Assembly: GCA_964416305.1 (NCBI GenBank)
Contig: CAYQDM010000015.1
Location: 1 to 64,000 of the forward strand
Origin: Acidaminobacter sp964416305
Lineage (GTDB): Bacteria > Bacillota > Clostridia > Peptostreptococcales > Acidaminobacteraceae
Length of the DNA: 64,000 nt
Direction of reading: 5' to 3'
Shown here: piece by piece, positions 16,457-25,444 of the stretch
Layout: every line of letters starts with the position of its first letter
Numbering within the stretch: position 1 is the stretch's first letter
The notes under the pieces: model-generated
Told to the model about the DNA's origin: nothing
Seen by the model: only the letters and a program-made list of their open reading frames with translations
Database searches by the model: none
Made by a program: the position numbers and the translations under genes

Positions 16457-16606
16457 GGTGTCAGACACTCAATCTGATTTGGTGTCTGACACTCGTTTAG
16501 GTTGGGTGTCTGACACTCGTTTGAGTTCGGTGTCAGGCACTCATTTAAGTTCGGTGTCTGTCACTCGTTTGAGTTCGGTGTCTGACACTCACTTCGATTC
16601 GGTGTC
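16457..16606. repeat. 24-bp tandem array with GTGTCnGACAC core
   Basis: Seven GGTGTC starts at 16457, 16481, 16505, 16529, 16553, 16577 and 16601 are exactly 24 bases apart. Each full unit is GGTGTCTGACACTC plus about ten bases of variable linker such as GTTTGAGTTC. The core GTGTC-N-GACAC is itself a palindrome; single substitutions occur in units 4 and 5, and the last unit is partial. It lies between the amtB promoter region and the citF terminator, outside any gene. The unit is too short and the linkers too alike for a CRISPR. Confidence 0.9.
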
Positions 16607-16666
16607 AGTTGCGGTAATAATTCTGTAATATTTCGCAGTGAAGGTCGTTGGGCACGCTTTCAAAAA

Positions 16667-16716
16667 AGAAACCCTATCGCGGGAAGTCGCACCGGACTTC
16701 CCGCGATAGGGTTTCT
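16667..16716 (-). terminator. Terminator of the glutamate-fermentation operon
   Basis: A perfect 22-bp stem (arms 16667-16688 and 16695-16716) with a six-base loop, followed on the minus strand by TTTTT. It lies 38 bases after the citF stop and would end the operon transcript. Confidence 0.9.
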
Positions 16717-16754
16717 ACCATTGTACTGTACTCTTTTCTTCTTTCTTCCCCAAC

Positions 16755-18332
16755 CTACTTCGTTCTTCTCACCACATCCACCACAGTGCCATCCCGGTAT
16801 TCCACCACGGCGACTATGTCATCGCTAAAGGTTATTTCATCCGGAATGCCCGTCATGGACTCCGCCAGCGCCAGCAAGGCCTCAATCGACACTACTTCAA
16901 GGCCGGACGCTTCCAATGAAGCAATCAAATCCTGCCGCGCCGGATTCACCGCAATCCCATGATCCGTCACCAACACATCCACAGTTTCGCCCGGTGTTGT
17001 TATGGTGGTGACATGACGGCGGACAATCGGCAGCCTGGCCTTGACCAGCTGCGTGACGACCATGGCCAGTTTCGCACCGGCCGCCGTATCGCTGTGTCCG
17101 CCGGAGCCTCCCATGATGGTACCTTCAGAGCCCGTCGTGACGTTGACGTTGAAGTCGAGGTCGATTTCCGTCGCCCCCAGAATCATCACATCCAGTTGAT
17201 TGACAACGGCACCTTTGCTGAAGGGATTGGCGTACATGGAAGCGTCCATCGGCAAATGTCTTGGGTTGTCGCGGTAAGACTCAACGGCCCTGAGGTCAAA
17301 GCACTGAACGTCCAGCAAATTACGGAACAAGCCTTCCTCCAGCATATCCACCAGGTAGCCGGTGATCCCGCCAGCCGCGAAACTCCCAACGATCCCGGCC
17401 TCTTTCATCATGTTCTTGAGCTCCGCCGCCACCGCCAGCGACGTGCCGCCGGCGCCGGTCTGAAAGGAAAACCCATCCTCGAGGAGTCCCGAAGCCTGAA
17501 TGACCTGAGCCGCCCTATGAGCAATAGCAAGGCCCACCGGATCCCGGGTAATGCGCGTGGTGCCGGAGACTATGCCCTGGGGATCCCCTATAGACGGCAC
17601 CTCCACCACATAATCCACCATGGTCTGAGTGATTTCAGCCGGCGACGCAGGGTACGCCGCCAGGTGATCCGTGACCACCACCACCACATCAGCATACTGG
17701 GCATCCGCCACCGCATAGCCCAGCGCCCCGCAGGCCGACTTGCCACTGACACCGTTGCAGTTGCCGTAAGGATCCGAGCACGGCGCGGCAATAAATGCAA
17801 TGTCGACAGGCAAATCGCCGCACTCAATGGCCCGAGGCCGCCCGCCATGGGTCATCATGACCGCCGGCTTTTTCAGCCGCCCCTGAGACACCGCCTTCGC
17901 CACCGGCCCGGACATGTAATTCGTTGCCAGGCCCGTCACGACGCCCGCGTCCATCAGCGCCACCAACGGCTCGTGCACCGGAAATATCGAACTGACCGCC
18001 AGGGTCAGATCCCGCACACCCCGCCGCGCGACCGCTTCCATAACCAGATTGAGCACATGGTCGCCGTTGCGCAGATGATGGTGAAAAGACAGCGTCATGC
18101 CGTCCTGTACTTTGGCCCGATCCAGCGCTTCCTCAATAGATGCCAGAAGCTTCGTCTGCCCAGGCCGCACAGATTTAGAACGCCTTGGCCGATGGTCAGA
18201 AATCCCCACCCCCACATTAGCAAACGCCCCTTCAAAGGCCCGCACCTCGCCATAGCCCTCGATATATTCGGGAAGCGGCTGGCGCCGGGTTTTACCTGAC
18301 GCAGGCGTTATTTCAAATTCAATTCCATGCAT
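16755..18332 (-). CDS. citF: Citrate/citramalate lyase alpha subunit
   Basis: This 525-aa CoA-transferase-type alpha subunit swaps acetyl on the acyl-carrier subunit for the substrate acid. QDGMTLSFHHHLRNGDHVLN near 95, SHGG-like MTHGGRPRAIECG near 157, FNVNVTTGSEG near 400, GGHSDTA near 418 and VTDHGIAVNPAR near 460 match CitF. In the context of glutamate mutase, methylaspartase and mesaconase the substrate should be (S)-citramalate, giving acetate and pyruvate. The ATG shares one base with the citE stop. Residues 46-48 (Asp-His-Arg) are encoded by a GACCATCGGC repeat copy in the poorly conserved N-terminal part. The ligase and prosthetic-group genes citC, citX and citG are not in the window. 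Confidence 0.92.
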   Translation of the reverse strand: MHGIEFEITPASGKTRRQPLPEYIEGYGEVRAFEGAFANVGVGISDHRPRRSKSVRPGQTKLLASIEEALDRAKVQDGMTLSFHHHLRNGDHVLNLVMEAVARRGVRDLTLAVSSIFPVHEPLVALMDAGVVTGLATNYMSGPVAKAVSQGRLKKPAVMMTHGGRPRAIECGDLPVDIAFIAAPCSDPYGNCNGVSGKSACGALGYAVADAQYADVVVVVTDHLAAYPASPAEITQTMVDYVVEVPSIGDPQGIVSGTTRITRDPVGLAIAHRAAQVIQASGLLEDGFSFQTGAGGTSLAVAAELKNMMKEAGIVGSFAAGGITGYLVDMLEEGLFRNLLDVQCFDLRAVESYRDNPRHLPMDASMYANPFSKGAVVNQLDVMILGATEIDLDFNVNVTTGSEGTIMGGSGGHSDTAAGAKLAMVVTQLVKARLPIVRRHVTTITTPGETVDVLVTDHGIAVNPARQDLIASLEASGLEVVSIEALLALAESMTGIPDEITFSDDIVAVVEYRDGTVVDVVRRTK

Positions 18333-19240
18333 CACACCAAGCCTCCTTCCCGAGAAACATTTGAAGCCTTAACCATCCCTAACTTCTCAGCAAGGGCTAC
18401 CATCTGACGGGCACGCTGTATAATTGGCGCATCCACCATCTTGCCGTCCAGCGAGAAGACGCCTTTGCCCTCCGCTTCAGCCTCTTCCATGGCTTCCAGC
18501 ACTCTGAGGGCATACCGCACCTCCACCGGATCCGGCGCGAAGCCTTTATGAATAATACCCACCTGTCTAGGATTAATTGCCGCCTTCCCCGTAAAGCCCA
18601 TAGCCTTCGCCTTGCGCGCGTCCGCCAGCAGTCCCTCGTGGTTGTCCACATCCGTAAACGGCGTATCTACAGCGTCCACCCCATGGACCTTGCAGGCCAC
18701 CGCCACCTTGTTCCTCGCATATTCAATTTCCATGCCGCCCATAGTTCTGGCAACGCCCATATCCGAGGTGTAGTCCTCACCACCGAACAGCACACCCTCA
18801 AGCCGCGGTGACGACTCAAGGATTTCGTGAACATACTCAACACCTGCAGCACTCTCGATCAACGCAAAGAGCTTGGTTCGCACCGTCTCGCCCCCGCGGG
18901 CCGCTTCAAAAGCTGAAATACGAGACTCAACTTCTTGAATCGACGCCACCTCGGCTTTTGGAATCAGCAAAATGTCCGGTTGAACCTCCAGCATGGCCTC
19001 CAGGTCAAGGGGCCCATACACTGTCGTGATAGGATTGATGCGCACCGTTACCTCTGTTGACTTGAAAGACCAGCTTCGAAGGGCCTTAGTTACGAGCTTT
19101 CTCGCGCTGTCCTTTTCAATGAGACTCACGGCGTCCTCAAGGTCAAGGATGACGCAGTCCGCGCCCAGCACGCTGGCACTTTGAATCATGCCGGGATTGT
19201 TGCCCGGCACAAAGAGCATCGTTCTTCGAAGCCGCTTCAC
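18332..19240 (-). CDS. citE: Citrate/citramalate lyase beta subunit
   Basis: This 302-aa CitE/HpcH aldolase-like subunit cleaves the acyl-carrier-bound citryl or citramalyl thioester. It begins KRLRRTMLFVPGNNPGMIQ, the family signature, followed by DCVILDLEDAV near 28, RINPITTVYG near 66 and GGEDYTSDMGVART near 151 with metal-binding Glu/Asp residues. Length fits CitE (290-305). The start is a GTG overlapping the citD stop, with GGGGGTG upstream. In this operon the product pair should be pyruvate and acetate from citramalate. Specificity for citramalate over citrate is inferred from neighbours, not from residues. Confidence 0.92.
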   Translation of the reverse strand: MKRLRRTMLFVPGNNPGMIQSASVLGADCVILDLEDAVSLIEKDSARKLVTKALRSWSFKSTEVTVRINPITTVYGPLDLEAMLEVQPDILLIPKAEVASIQEVESRISAFEAARGGETVRTKLFALIESAAGVEYVHEILESSPRLEGVLFGGEDYTSDMGVARTMGGMEIEYARNKVAVACKVHGVDAVDTPFTDVDNHEGLLADARKAKAMGFTGKAAINPRQVGIIHKGFAPDPVEVRYALRVLEAMEEAEAEGKGVFSLDGKMVDAPIIQRARQMVALAEKLGMVKASNVSREGGLV

Positions 19241-19521
19241 AGAATCACCCCCGGTTCCGCCAGTGCCCTGTCAAGGGCAGTTTCAACCCGGGCTTCAATC
19301 GTGTAGTCCAGCGCGCCCCGGTCTTGTGCCATAATGCTGACCTGAGTCACACCCCGGGCCGCCACAGTCCTCAAAATAGTATCCCGAATCTGACGGCCAA
19401 ACTGAGCCAGAACAATACTCTGAAGCTCGAGGTTTACCCCTTCAGCCTCAGAAGGCGACACCATAATAAAAATGTCATTGGACTCCAAGGTTCCGGCTTT
19501 GGCCGTTCTGGTCACCCTCAT
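19237..19521 (-). CDS. citD: Citrate/citramalate lyase acyl-carrier subunit gamma
   Basis: This 94-aa acyl-carrier protein has Ser14 in GTLESNDIFI, the residue that receives the phosphoribosyl-dephospho-CoA group in CitD. DRGALDYTIEARVETAL is the conserved C-terminal part. The ATG overlaps the stop of mesaconase beta by four bases (ATGA), so all downstream genes are tightly coupled. It holds the acyl group while CitF and CitE act on it. Confidence 0.92.
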   Translation of the reverse strand: MRVTRTAKAGTLESNDIFIMVSPSEAEGVNLELQSIVLAQFGRQIRDTILRTVAARGVTQVSIMAQDRGALDYTIEARVETALDRALAEPGVIL

Positions 19522-20147
19522 ACCTTGTCACCTTCCCCAAGAGCTCCGGTCTTGTCCGCAGCGCCATCCCGCTCCGCAAGATAAGCCCGGCGTCCAATGT
19601 CATAATAATTCGCGCCAGTGCTGTCAATGGCCACAATCGCCGGAAGATCCACGACCTCGAGCCTGCGCACCGCTTCCGCGCCCAACTCTTCAAAAGCGAT
19701 TACTTCCATGGACTTGATGCTGTCCGCAATGACCGCCGCGCCGCCGCCAATCGCCGCAAAATAAACTGCCTCATTTCGAACAATGGCGTCAATAACACCC
19801 TGATTCCTGGCGCCTTTTCCAATCATGCCACGCAGCCCAAGATCCAGCAGCCGCGGCGCGTAGGCATCCATGCGCCCCGAGGTCGTCGGACCCGCGGACC
19901 CTATGACATTGCCCGGTCTCGCAGGAGAAGGCCCCACATAATACACAATGGCGTCACGCACGTCAAAAGGCAGTTCTCCACCTTGGTCGAGAGTCTCCAC
20001 CATGCGCTTGTGCGCCGCGTCCCGAGCCGTATAAATCACGCCGCTGATCAGTACCGAATCCCCCGCCTTCAGTTCCAAAGCCTGTTCACGGGAAAGAGGC
20101 GCCGTAATGCGGATGTCTTTTTGAACGTTTTCAGTTTTCTCCATCAT
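19518..20147 (-). CDS. Mesaconase / class I fumarase-type hydro-lyase, beta subunit
   Basis: This 209-aa protein matches the C-terminal half of class I (Fe-S) fumarases, including YYVGPSPARPG and IGSAGPTTSGRMD near 80-95 and the DSTGANYYDIGRRAYL end. Together with the alpha subunit it should hydrate mesaconate to (S)-citramalate; the same fold also serves fumarate. The neighbours on both sides (methylaspartase upstream, citramalate lyase downstream) favour mesaconate. GGAGGCGGG lies before the ATG, 14 bases after the alpha stop. Confidence 0.9.
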   Translation of the reverse strand: MMEKTENVQKDIRITAPLSREQALELKAGDSVLISGVIYTARDAAHKRMVETLDQGGELPFDVRDAIVYYVGPSPARPGNVIGSAGPTTSGRMDAYAPRLLDLGLRGMIGKGARNQGVIDAIVRNEAVYFAAIGGGAAVIADSIKSMEVIAFEELGAEAVRRLEVVDLPAIVAIDSTGANYYDIGRRAYLAERDGAADKTGALGEGDKV

Positions 20148-20161
20148 ACAAACCCGCCTCC

Positions 20162-21004
20162 TTATAAAGTAAATTCCACGTGTCTGGCAGCGTGGCAGTT
20201 GATATTGACCGCTACCGGCAGTCCGGCGATATGGGTCGGATACGCTTCAATTCGCACGGCCAGCGCAGTGGTTTTGCCGCCAAAGCCCTGTGGACCAATC
20301 CCCGTGGCATTGACTTTTTCCAGCAGTGACGCTTCCAGCGCTTGATAATAAGGATCGTGATGCGGCTCATCCAGCGGACGCATCAACGCCCGCTTCGCCA
20401 GGCCCGCTACCAGGTCAAAGGTCCCGCCAATGCCGACACCTATGACAATAGGCGGACACGGATTGGAGCCAGCCAGTTCCACCGTTTCCAGGATAAAGTT
20501 CTCAATCCCTTGAAGCCCATCAGAAGGTTTGAGCATTTTGAGCCGGCTCATATTCTCCGACCCAAAGCCTTTAGGCGCAATGACGACCCGCAGCTGATCC
20601 CCGGATACCACGCGCCACTGAATCGCCGCCGGGGTATTGTCGCCGGTGTTGACCCGCTGAATTGGATCCCCAACCACGGATTTTCTCAGGAAACCCTGAC
20701 CATAGCCCTGGCGGACGCCCTCGTTGATGGCCTCTTCCAGCGAACCCCCTTCAATGTGGACCTCCTGGCCCAGCTCGACCAGGACAAAGACCATCCCAGT
20801 GTCTTGACAGATCGGGTAGACGCCCTTGGCAGCGAGATGGTGATTTTCGACAATACGATTCAGTATTCCTGCAGCAGGTTTGAAGGGCTCAGATGCCGCC
20901 GCCGTTTCCAGCGCGTTCATGACATCTGAGGGCAGCCGGTAGTTCGCTTCCAGGCAACTTTTTTTCACCGCTTCAGTAATTTCATTGACATGGATCTGTT
21001 TCAA
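20162..21004 (-). CDS. Mesaconase / class I fumarase-type hydro-lyase, alpha subunit
   Basis: This 280-aa subunit carries the 4Fe-4S cluster. Its three likely cysteines lie in PICQDTGMV, GSNPCPPIVIG and NINCHAARH, the standard pattern of the two-subunit iron-dependent fumarase/mesaconase group. GIGPQGFGGKTTALAV is also typical. The TTG at 21004 is preferred because GAGGTG sits six bases upstream; a GTG at 21013 overlaps that site. Upstream a 228-base spacer separates it from the methylaspartase gene. That spacer holds a GACCATCGGC copy at 21073-21082 and no clear terminator, so read-through from the glm genes is expected. Confidence 0.9.
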   Translation of the reverse strand: MKQIHVNEITEAVKKSCLEANYRLPSDVMNALETAAASEPFKPAAGILNRIVENHHLAAKGVYPICQDTGMVFVLVELGQEVHIEGGSLEEAINEGVRQGYGQGFLRKSVVGDPIQRVNTGDNTPAAIQWRVVSGDQLRVVIAPKGFGSENMSRLKMLKPSDGLQGIENFILETVELAGSNPCPPIVIGVGIGGTFDLVAGLAKRALMRPLDEPHHDPYYQALEASLLEKVNATGIGPQGFGGKTTALAVRIEAYPTHIAGLPVAVNINCHAARHVEFTL

Positions 21005-21072
21005 TCGCTTCACCTCATTAAATGGGTTTTCCTTAGCTAAAACAATGTCGCTCGTATAAATTTGGGCGCACC

Positions 21073-21082
21073 GACCATCGGC
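21073..21082. repeat. GACCATCGGC dispersed repeat copy
   Basis: An exact single copy within the only sizeable spacer of the glm-cit operon. No inverted partner is near. Confidence 0.5.
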
Positions 21083-21232
21083 ACAAAATTCTTAATGCTT
21101 TACAGGCTGTGAACCAAGCCGCAGACCGCCTAATGCAGACGCAGGGCCCGGGCGGGTTTAGCCATCACTTCCCTGACGCTTCACCTTTACCCAGACCCTG
21201 CTGAAAATCACATTTGTTTAATTATGCGTCAA

Positions 21233-22480
21233 TTATGCACGCTGGCGTCTCGCCGCGAGGGCCACAACACGGTTCATTTCATTATTGACGATCATGAAGC
21301 CTTCGTCAACTCCCATGCCCGGCTTTGCAAGAACTTGGGAGGCGTCGCACGCAATCGCGATCTGCGTTGTGATCTCCGCCGAGCGGGCGGTTTCGTTGCA
21401 AGTGCCACCGCTGTAAGCGCCAAGGCCCTTTTCACGGCAATAAAGCAGCGCTTCAATAATATTGTTGACGCCGCCAAGATCCGGTGTCTTAACCTGAAGC
21501 ATGTGACCCGCCTTGTTGTCCGCGAAATACATGACGTCCTCCAGGGTGTTGCACCATTCGTCGGCGACGATCTCGACCGGAATTCCCCGGGCATCGACCA
21601 TGGCGCAGAGGTCTTTGAGCGCGTGCATCTGCTTTTCGCGGTCATCCACGTCCATAGGGCCTTCAATGCGAAGCTGGAACGGCGCCGCCGCCTTAGCCAG
21701 TGTCTCCAGGTAATCCGTCATTTTAGCAAGATCATTTTCAAAGGCTATGCCGATAGTCCCATAAACGTCAATGTGGAAAATAGGATTGTAGGTTTCATCT
21801 GCACGAAGCTTAATCACGCGGTCTCTCAGCCATTCCACATAAGTGAGGAGAAGTTCGCCCTTGAGGCCCAGCTTTGTTTCGACATGATTGATGAGTGCAT
21901 GCGGGATGACGTCAATCCCTTTGATAATCATTTTGTCGACGTTGTCATAACGGTCATCGCCGGATTGAGCGAATATCGGGATGCGTTTGATGTCTATGCC
22001 AGTGTTGTATTCTTTTCGAACGACTTCAGCCATAGTAATGCGCTGTGCCTTGGCCACCGCGTCAAGCAGAGCCTGAGTTATGCCATAACGGATCGCAGTG
22101 TGCATGCGCTTTCCGTTAATCTCCATCTTATCAAAAGCTTCCGCCAAAGGTTTAAAGGCAGTGAGCTCAGTGCCAATCAGCTTGGGGGCGATTTCTTTTT
22201 CAATGACCGGAATAAAATCAGCCGCAATGAAGAGTGGATCACGGCCGCCGGCGCCCGAATATTGAACCGCGGCGCAGTCTCCGTGGGCCACTTGGCCGTC
22301 CTCGAGGATCAGCATAACCGAAATTGCTTCACCGGCTACGCGAATGGCATGGAAACCCGGTGTCATAGTCGCGCCCTGGTAAGCAAAGCCATCCAAAGTC
22401 GCGCCTTTTTTAATAGCTCTTTGATCGTCAAAATAGAAGCCAGTTCTTCCCGGCGCGCAAACCACATCAATGATTTTCAT
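21233..22480 (-). CDS. mal: Methylaspartate ammonia-lyase
   Basis: This 415-aa enolase-superfamily enzyme deaminates (2S,3S)-3-methylaspartate to mesaconate and ammonia. The length equals the known clostridial enzymes (about 413). The N-terminal KIIDVVCAPGRTGFYFDDQ is diagnostic. IFHIDVYGTIG, RIEGPMDVDD and EIVADEWCNT carry the three Mg ligands expected on successive barrel strands, and VQVKTPDLGG-like MLQVKTPDLGGVNN has the catalytic lysine. AGGGTAGGGAG precedes the ATG; the glmE stop is 22 bases upstream. The cellular role, second step of glutamate fermentation, follows directly from the operon. Confidence 0.95.
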   Translation of the reverse strand: MKIIDVVCAPGRTGFYFDDQRAIKKGATLDGFAYQGATMTPGFHAIRVAGEAISVMLILEDGQVAHGDCAAVQYSGAGGRDPLFIAADFIPVIEKEIAPKLIGTELTAFKPLAEAFDKMEINGKRMHTAIRYGITQALLDAVAKAQRITMAEVVRKEYNTGIDIKRIPIFAQSGDDRYDNVDKMIIKGIDVIPHALINHVETKLGLKGELLLTYVEWLRDRVIKLRADETYNPIFHIDVYGTIGIAFENDLAKMTDYLETLAKAAAPFQLRIEGPMDVDDREKQMHALKDLCAMVDARGIPVEIVADEWCNTLEDVMYFADNKAGHMLQVKTPDLGGVNNIIEALLYCREKGLGAYSGGTCNETARSAEITTQIAIACDASQVLAKPGMGVDEGFMIVNNEMNRVVALAARRQRA

Positions 22481-22502
22481 AGTATTCTCCCTACCCCTTC
22501 TG

Positions 22503-24005
22503 CTATTCGGTTTTGTAAAGATATTTTTTAATGCTCTTTGCTGCGTCCGTCTCCGTTTCAGGCCGACCGATCAGGTTGCCCTTGCTGACGGCGTAGACGT
22601 CATCTATGGTCATTTTGAAGTCGACTTCGCGGTGTTCGAACATGGCGCGCTCTTCGAGCTTGTTGCGGTTGAATTCTTTGATCTCATCAGAGAACGGCAC
22701 GTTGCCAAAGTCCAGGTAGCGGATCGCCCCATCATTGTCGCGGGCCGGCATCATCTTGCCAGCGTTGTAGACGGACGGCGCGAAAGGAATGTCCAGAACG
22801 CCGGCTTCGAAAGCTCGGACTGTACCAACAGCGAGGTCCCCACCACCCAGTTCAAGGACTTTGTCAATGATGCACTGGGTCTCGGCTTTGATCATGCGGC
22901 TCTCGTTGATTTGCTGGATGCTGAGCGGCATTTTCTGCTCCTGAAGGAGATTGAGGACCATCTTAGTAGCTCTGATGCCTTGAGCGTTGGCTTCTTTTGT
23001 AGGTACGCCGTAAGCTTCGTGAGGTGTCTTAACGATAACTTTAGTGGCACCCGCCAGCGAAGCCGCAATGGCGCCGAGAGAGATGACACCGAAAGCTTTG
23101 GACTCATCCTGCGGGAAGCCGCCCATCCATTGGTGGAAAACGGTAGTCAGGTAGACGTTGTTGTAACCGGAAGCTTTTAAGTATTCGTTGCACTGGTCTT
23201 CGAGGGCGCGGATGGCAGCGACGTCCTGAACCAGGTTGCCGCACTGGCCGTAGCCCACGGTGATATTCTTGACACCCTGCTCTGCCGCCAGGAGGGCTTC
23301 GATGATTGCGACAGCATTGGACATGCTCGGCGGTACCAGCGTTCCCGTCAACGGACCGAACGGCTCGCGGTTAATGGAAATACCATGATCTTCATAATAA
23401 CCGACGAGACGGTCGCAGTACTGCCAATCTGTAATCGTTTTTTCGAGACTGACTTTCTTTGCGTAAGGAATATTGTAGGAAATGCCGCCGCCCTCGTTGG
23501 AGGTCCAGCCGGCAGCGTGGATGATTTCGGAAAGAAGTCGGGCATCCGGTGTGCCGTGACGTGCTTGGAGCGGCAGATTGACGGATTCGAAGACTTTTCT
23601 GCAGCCGTGAACCCCATGATTGACGCCCGGAAAGCCGTTCAGGAGGGAGCGTCCCTCTCTGCGGCTTTCCGTGATGCCGCGTTCGCATTCGTTGTATTTG
23701 TTTTGTCTGGTATAGCTGTCAATGGTGCTTGGCAGCAGGTCCGCGCCGCCTTCAGTGTGAAGGAAGTTGAGGAGCTGGATGTGCTCGTCGATGAGCGCGA
23801 CACCGGCACGAGGCTGTGCCAGCGTGATGCCGTTTTCCTTCGCCCAGCGGAGCTTCGCAGGAAAGCTTTTTTGCTCCGGCACTTGCTTCAGAAAAGCGAC
23901 GTTGGCTTCGAGATCTATGCCTTCGCCGGTCGGCCACTGCTTGAGGACTTCTTCGCGGATGCGTAAAAATTCGTCCATGGACAATTTCTTATTTTTGAGT
24001 TCCAT
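22503..24005 (-). CDS. glmE: Glutamate mutase epsilon subunit
   Basis: This 500-aa subunit is the substrate-binding TIM barrel of coenzyme-B12-dependent glutamate mutase, which turns L-glutamate into (2S,3S)-3-methylaspartate. ITVGYGQCGNLVQDVAAI near 250, QPRAGVALIDEHIQLL near 62 and VYLTTVFHQWMGGFPQDE near 290 are strongly conserved in MutE/GlmE. It is slightly longer than C. cochlearium GlmE (about 483). The ATG follows AGGGGGATACAAA. It is placed after glmS and glmL, the usual mutS-mutL-mutE order. Confidence 0.95.
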   Translation of the reverse strand: MELKNKKLSMDEFLRIREEVLKQWPTGEGIDLEANVAFLKQVPEQKSFPAKLRWAKENGITLAQPRAGVALIDEHIQLLNFLHTEGGADLLPSTIDSYTRQNKYNECERGITESRREGRSLLNGFPGVNHGVHGCRKVFESVNLPLQARHGTPDARLLSEIIHAAGWTSNEGGGISYNIPYAKKVSLEKTITDWQYCDRLVGYYEDHGISINREPFGPLTGTLVPPSMSNAVAIIEALLAAEQGVKNITVGYGQCGNLVQDVAAIRALEDQCNEYLKASGYNNVYLTTVFHQWMGGFPQDESKAFGVISLGAIAASLAGATKVIVKTPHEAYGVPTKEANAQGIRATKMVLNLLQEQKMPLSIQQINESRMIKAETQCIIDKVLELGGGDLAVGTVRAFEAGVLDIPFAPSVYNAGKMMPARDNDGAIRYLDFGNVPFSDEIKEFNRNKLEERAMFEHREVDFKMTIDDVYAVSKGNLIGRPETETDAAKSIKKYLYKTE

Positions 24006-24023
24006 TTTGTATCCCCCTATAAG

Positions 24024-25421
24024 TTAGAGCGTCACGATATGCCGCTTCATGATTCTGAGCGCAATGTCGGGATGGTCCTGCGAAAGCAGTCCCATGGCCG
24101 ACAGGATGTAGTCCTGATCCAGCTTGAAGGCTGGTGCTTTAGGTCTTAAGCTCGTGGGTGTCTCCTGGTCGTAAAGGCCTTCCTGCAATATGGCTTTAGG
24201 ATTTTCGCTGGCGACCAGGACGCCGCCTGTGCCTATAAAGGCAGCCACATTGCCGAGGTCTTTGCCGAGCTGTGAAATCACGACCCCCATGGGCGAGTAA
24301 TAGGATTCGAGGAAACCTGCGTGGCGTTCTACGGAGAGGGCGACTGCGGCTTTGGCAATAGCTTCATCCATGTGACGTTCCTCGGGCGATTGCGGGATCA
24401 TGTCCGGCTGCAGGCTGCGGTGACGGCAGGCAGCTTCGACATCGGCTAAATCATCTTTTAGATAGGCGCGGATGCGTTTTGATCCGGCGGCCTCCTTGAG
24501 TGAAAGAGCGGAGTAGCGCATGCCCAGGTCGCCTTCGACGGTTCGTTTGGCGAAGGGCTCCTCGAGCCCCTTTTGCGTCACGCCTGGCTGAGTCGGTTCG
24601 CCGTCGCAGATGGAGTAGACGTCTGTAGTCGCACCGCCAATGTCCACCATGACCAGGGACCCAATGCCATCCTCCAGGTCAGTGCCTTTGCTTAGAAGTT
24701 CCGCGGCCTTCAGGACCGCTGCCGGTGTTGGCATCAGGATGTCATCGATCATGCCGGTGGCGGTGTGGATGCCTTTGGCGTGGGTGATGCGCTGCATGAA
24801 GATTTCCCGGATTTCCTCGCGGGCCGGATCGACGTTGAGAACATTGAGCTTTGGCATGACGTTGTCGGCGATGCTGTAAATGAGCTCAGCCTCTTTAAAC
24901 AGGTCGTCAATGTCATCCATGGCGGATTTGTTGCCGGCCACGACAATCGGCACCGGAAGCTTAGCCTCCGCGAGGCGCTTTGCGTTGTGAAGAATGCAGG
25001 TCTGATTGCCGCCGTCCGTGCCGCCTGCCAGCAGGAGCATGTCCGGTTTTAGGGCTTCTATTTTATCGACGTCCCGACGGGTCAGATCGTGGTCGAAGAC
25101 TTGAAGCACTCGTGCGCCTGCGCCGAGGGCCGCCCGCTTGGCCGCCTCCGCTGTCAGCTCCTGGACCAGTCCTATGGCCACCATTTTAAGGCCACCTGCC
25201 GCCGAGGAGCATGCCAGTTTTCGGTCGAACTCAAGGTCCGGGCGGCCTTTTGCTGCGAGGGTCGCTTTCAGCTCGGCCAGCGCGGCTTCATAGCCCGTCA
25301 TGATATCGGTTTCGACTGTCGTATAGCTTTTGGCAGTGCCAAGGATGACTTCAGCGTTTAAGTCCACAGCTGTCAGCTTGGTATAGGTGCTGCCAAAATC
25401 GATGAGTAAGTAATTATTCAC
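24024..25421 (-). CDS. glmL: Glutamate mutase-associated ATPase MutL/GlmL
   Basis: This 465-aa protein of the ASKHA (actin/Hsp70-like) fold shows phosphate-1 motif LLIDFGSTYTKLTAVD at the N-terminus and phosphate-2 motif MVDIGGATTDVYSI near 260. GlmL/MutL lies between the S and E genes in clostridial glutamate-mutase operons and is thought to protect or reactivate the B12 enzyme. That role is known from family context, not shown here. The start is GTG with AAAGGGGTC upstream. The last 40 residues (LSQDHPDIALRIMKRHIV) match the family end. Confidence 0.93.
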   Translation of the reverse strand: MNNYLLIDFGSTYTKLTAVDLNAEVILGTAKSYTTVETDIMTGYEAALAELKATLAAKGRPDLEFDRKLACSSAAGGLKMVAIGLVQELTAEAAKRAALGAGARVLQVFDHDLTRRDVDKIEALKPDMLLLAGGTDGGNQTCILHNAKRLAEAKLPVPIVVAGNKSAMDDIDDLFKEAELIYSIADNVMPKLNVLNVDPAREEIREIFMQRITHAKGIHTATGMIDDILMPTPAAVLKAAELLSKGTDLEDGIGSLVMVDIGGATTDVYSICDGEPTQPGVTQKGLEEPFAKRTVEGDLGMRYSALSLKEAAGSKRIRAYLKDDLADVEAACRHRSLQPDMIPQSPEERHMDEAIAKAAVALSVERHAGFLESYYSPMGVVISQLGKDLGNVAAFIGTGGVLVASENPKAILQEGLYDQETPTSLRPKAPAFKLDQDYILSAMGLLSQDHPDIALRIMKRHIVTL

Positions 25422-25444
25422 GTTAAAGACCCCTTTCGAGGCTG

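Noticed and set aside
16457..16606. CRISPR array
   Set aside because: Units recur every 24 bases with near-identical short linkers; there are no unique 30-base spacers and no cas genes.
16959..18299. Long plus-strand open frame (446 aa) opposite citF
   Set aside because: Its translation is rich in His and Arg with no recognisable domain, no ribosome site decides its start, and the opposite strand is a clear citF. It is a by-product of the codon bias of citF.
21224..22531. Plus-strand open frame (435 aa) opposite methylaspartase
   Set aside because: No family resemblance, and it fully mirrors a well-identified gene on the other strand.
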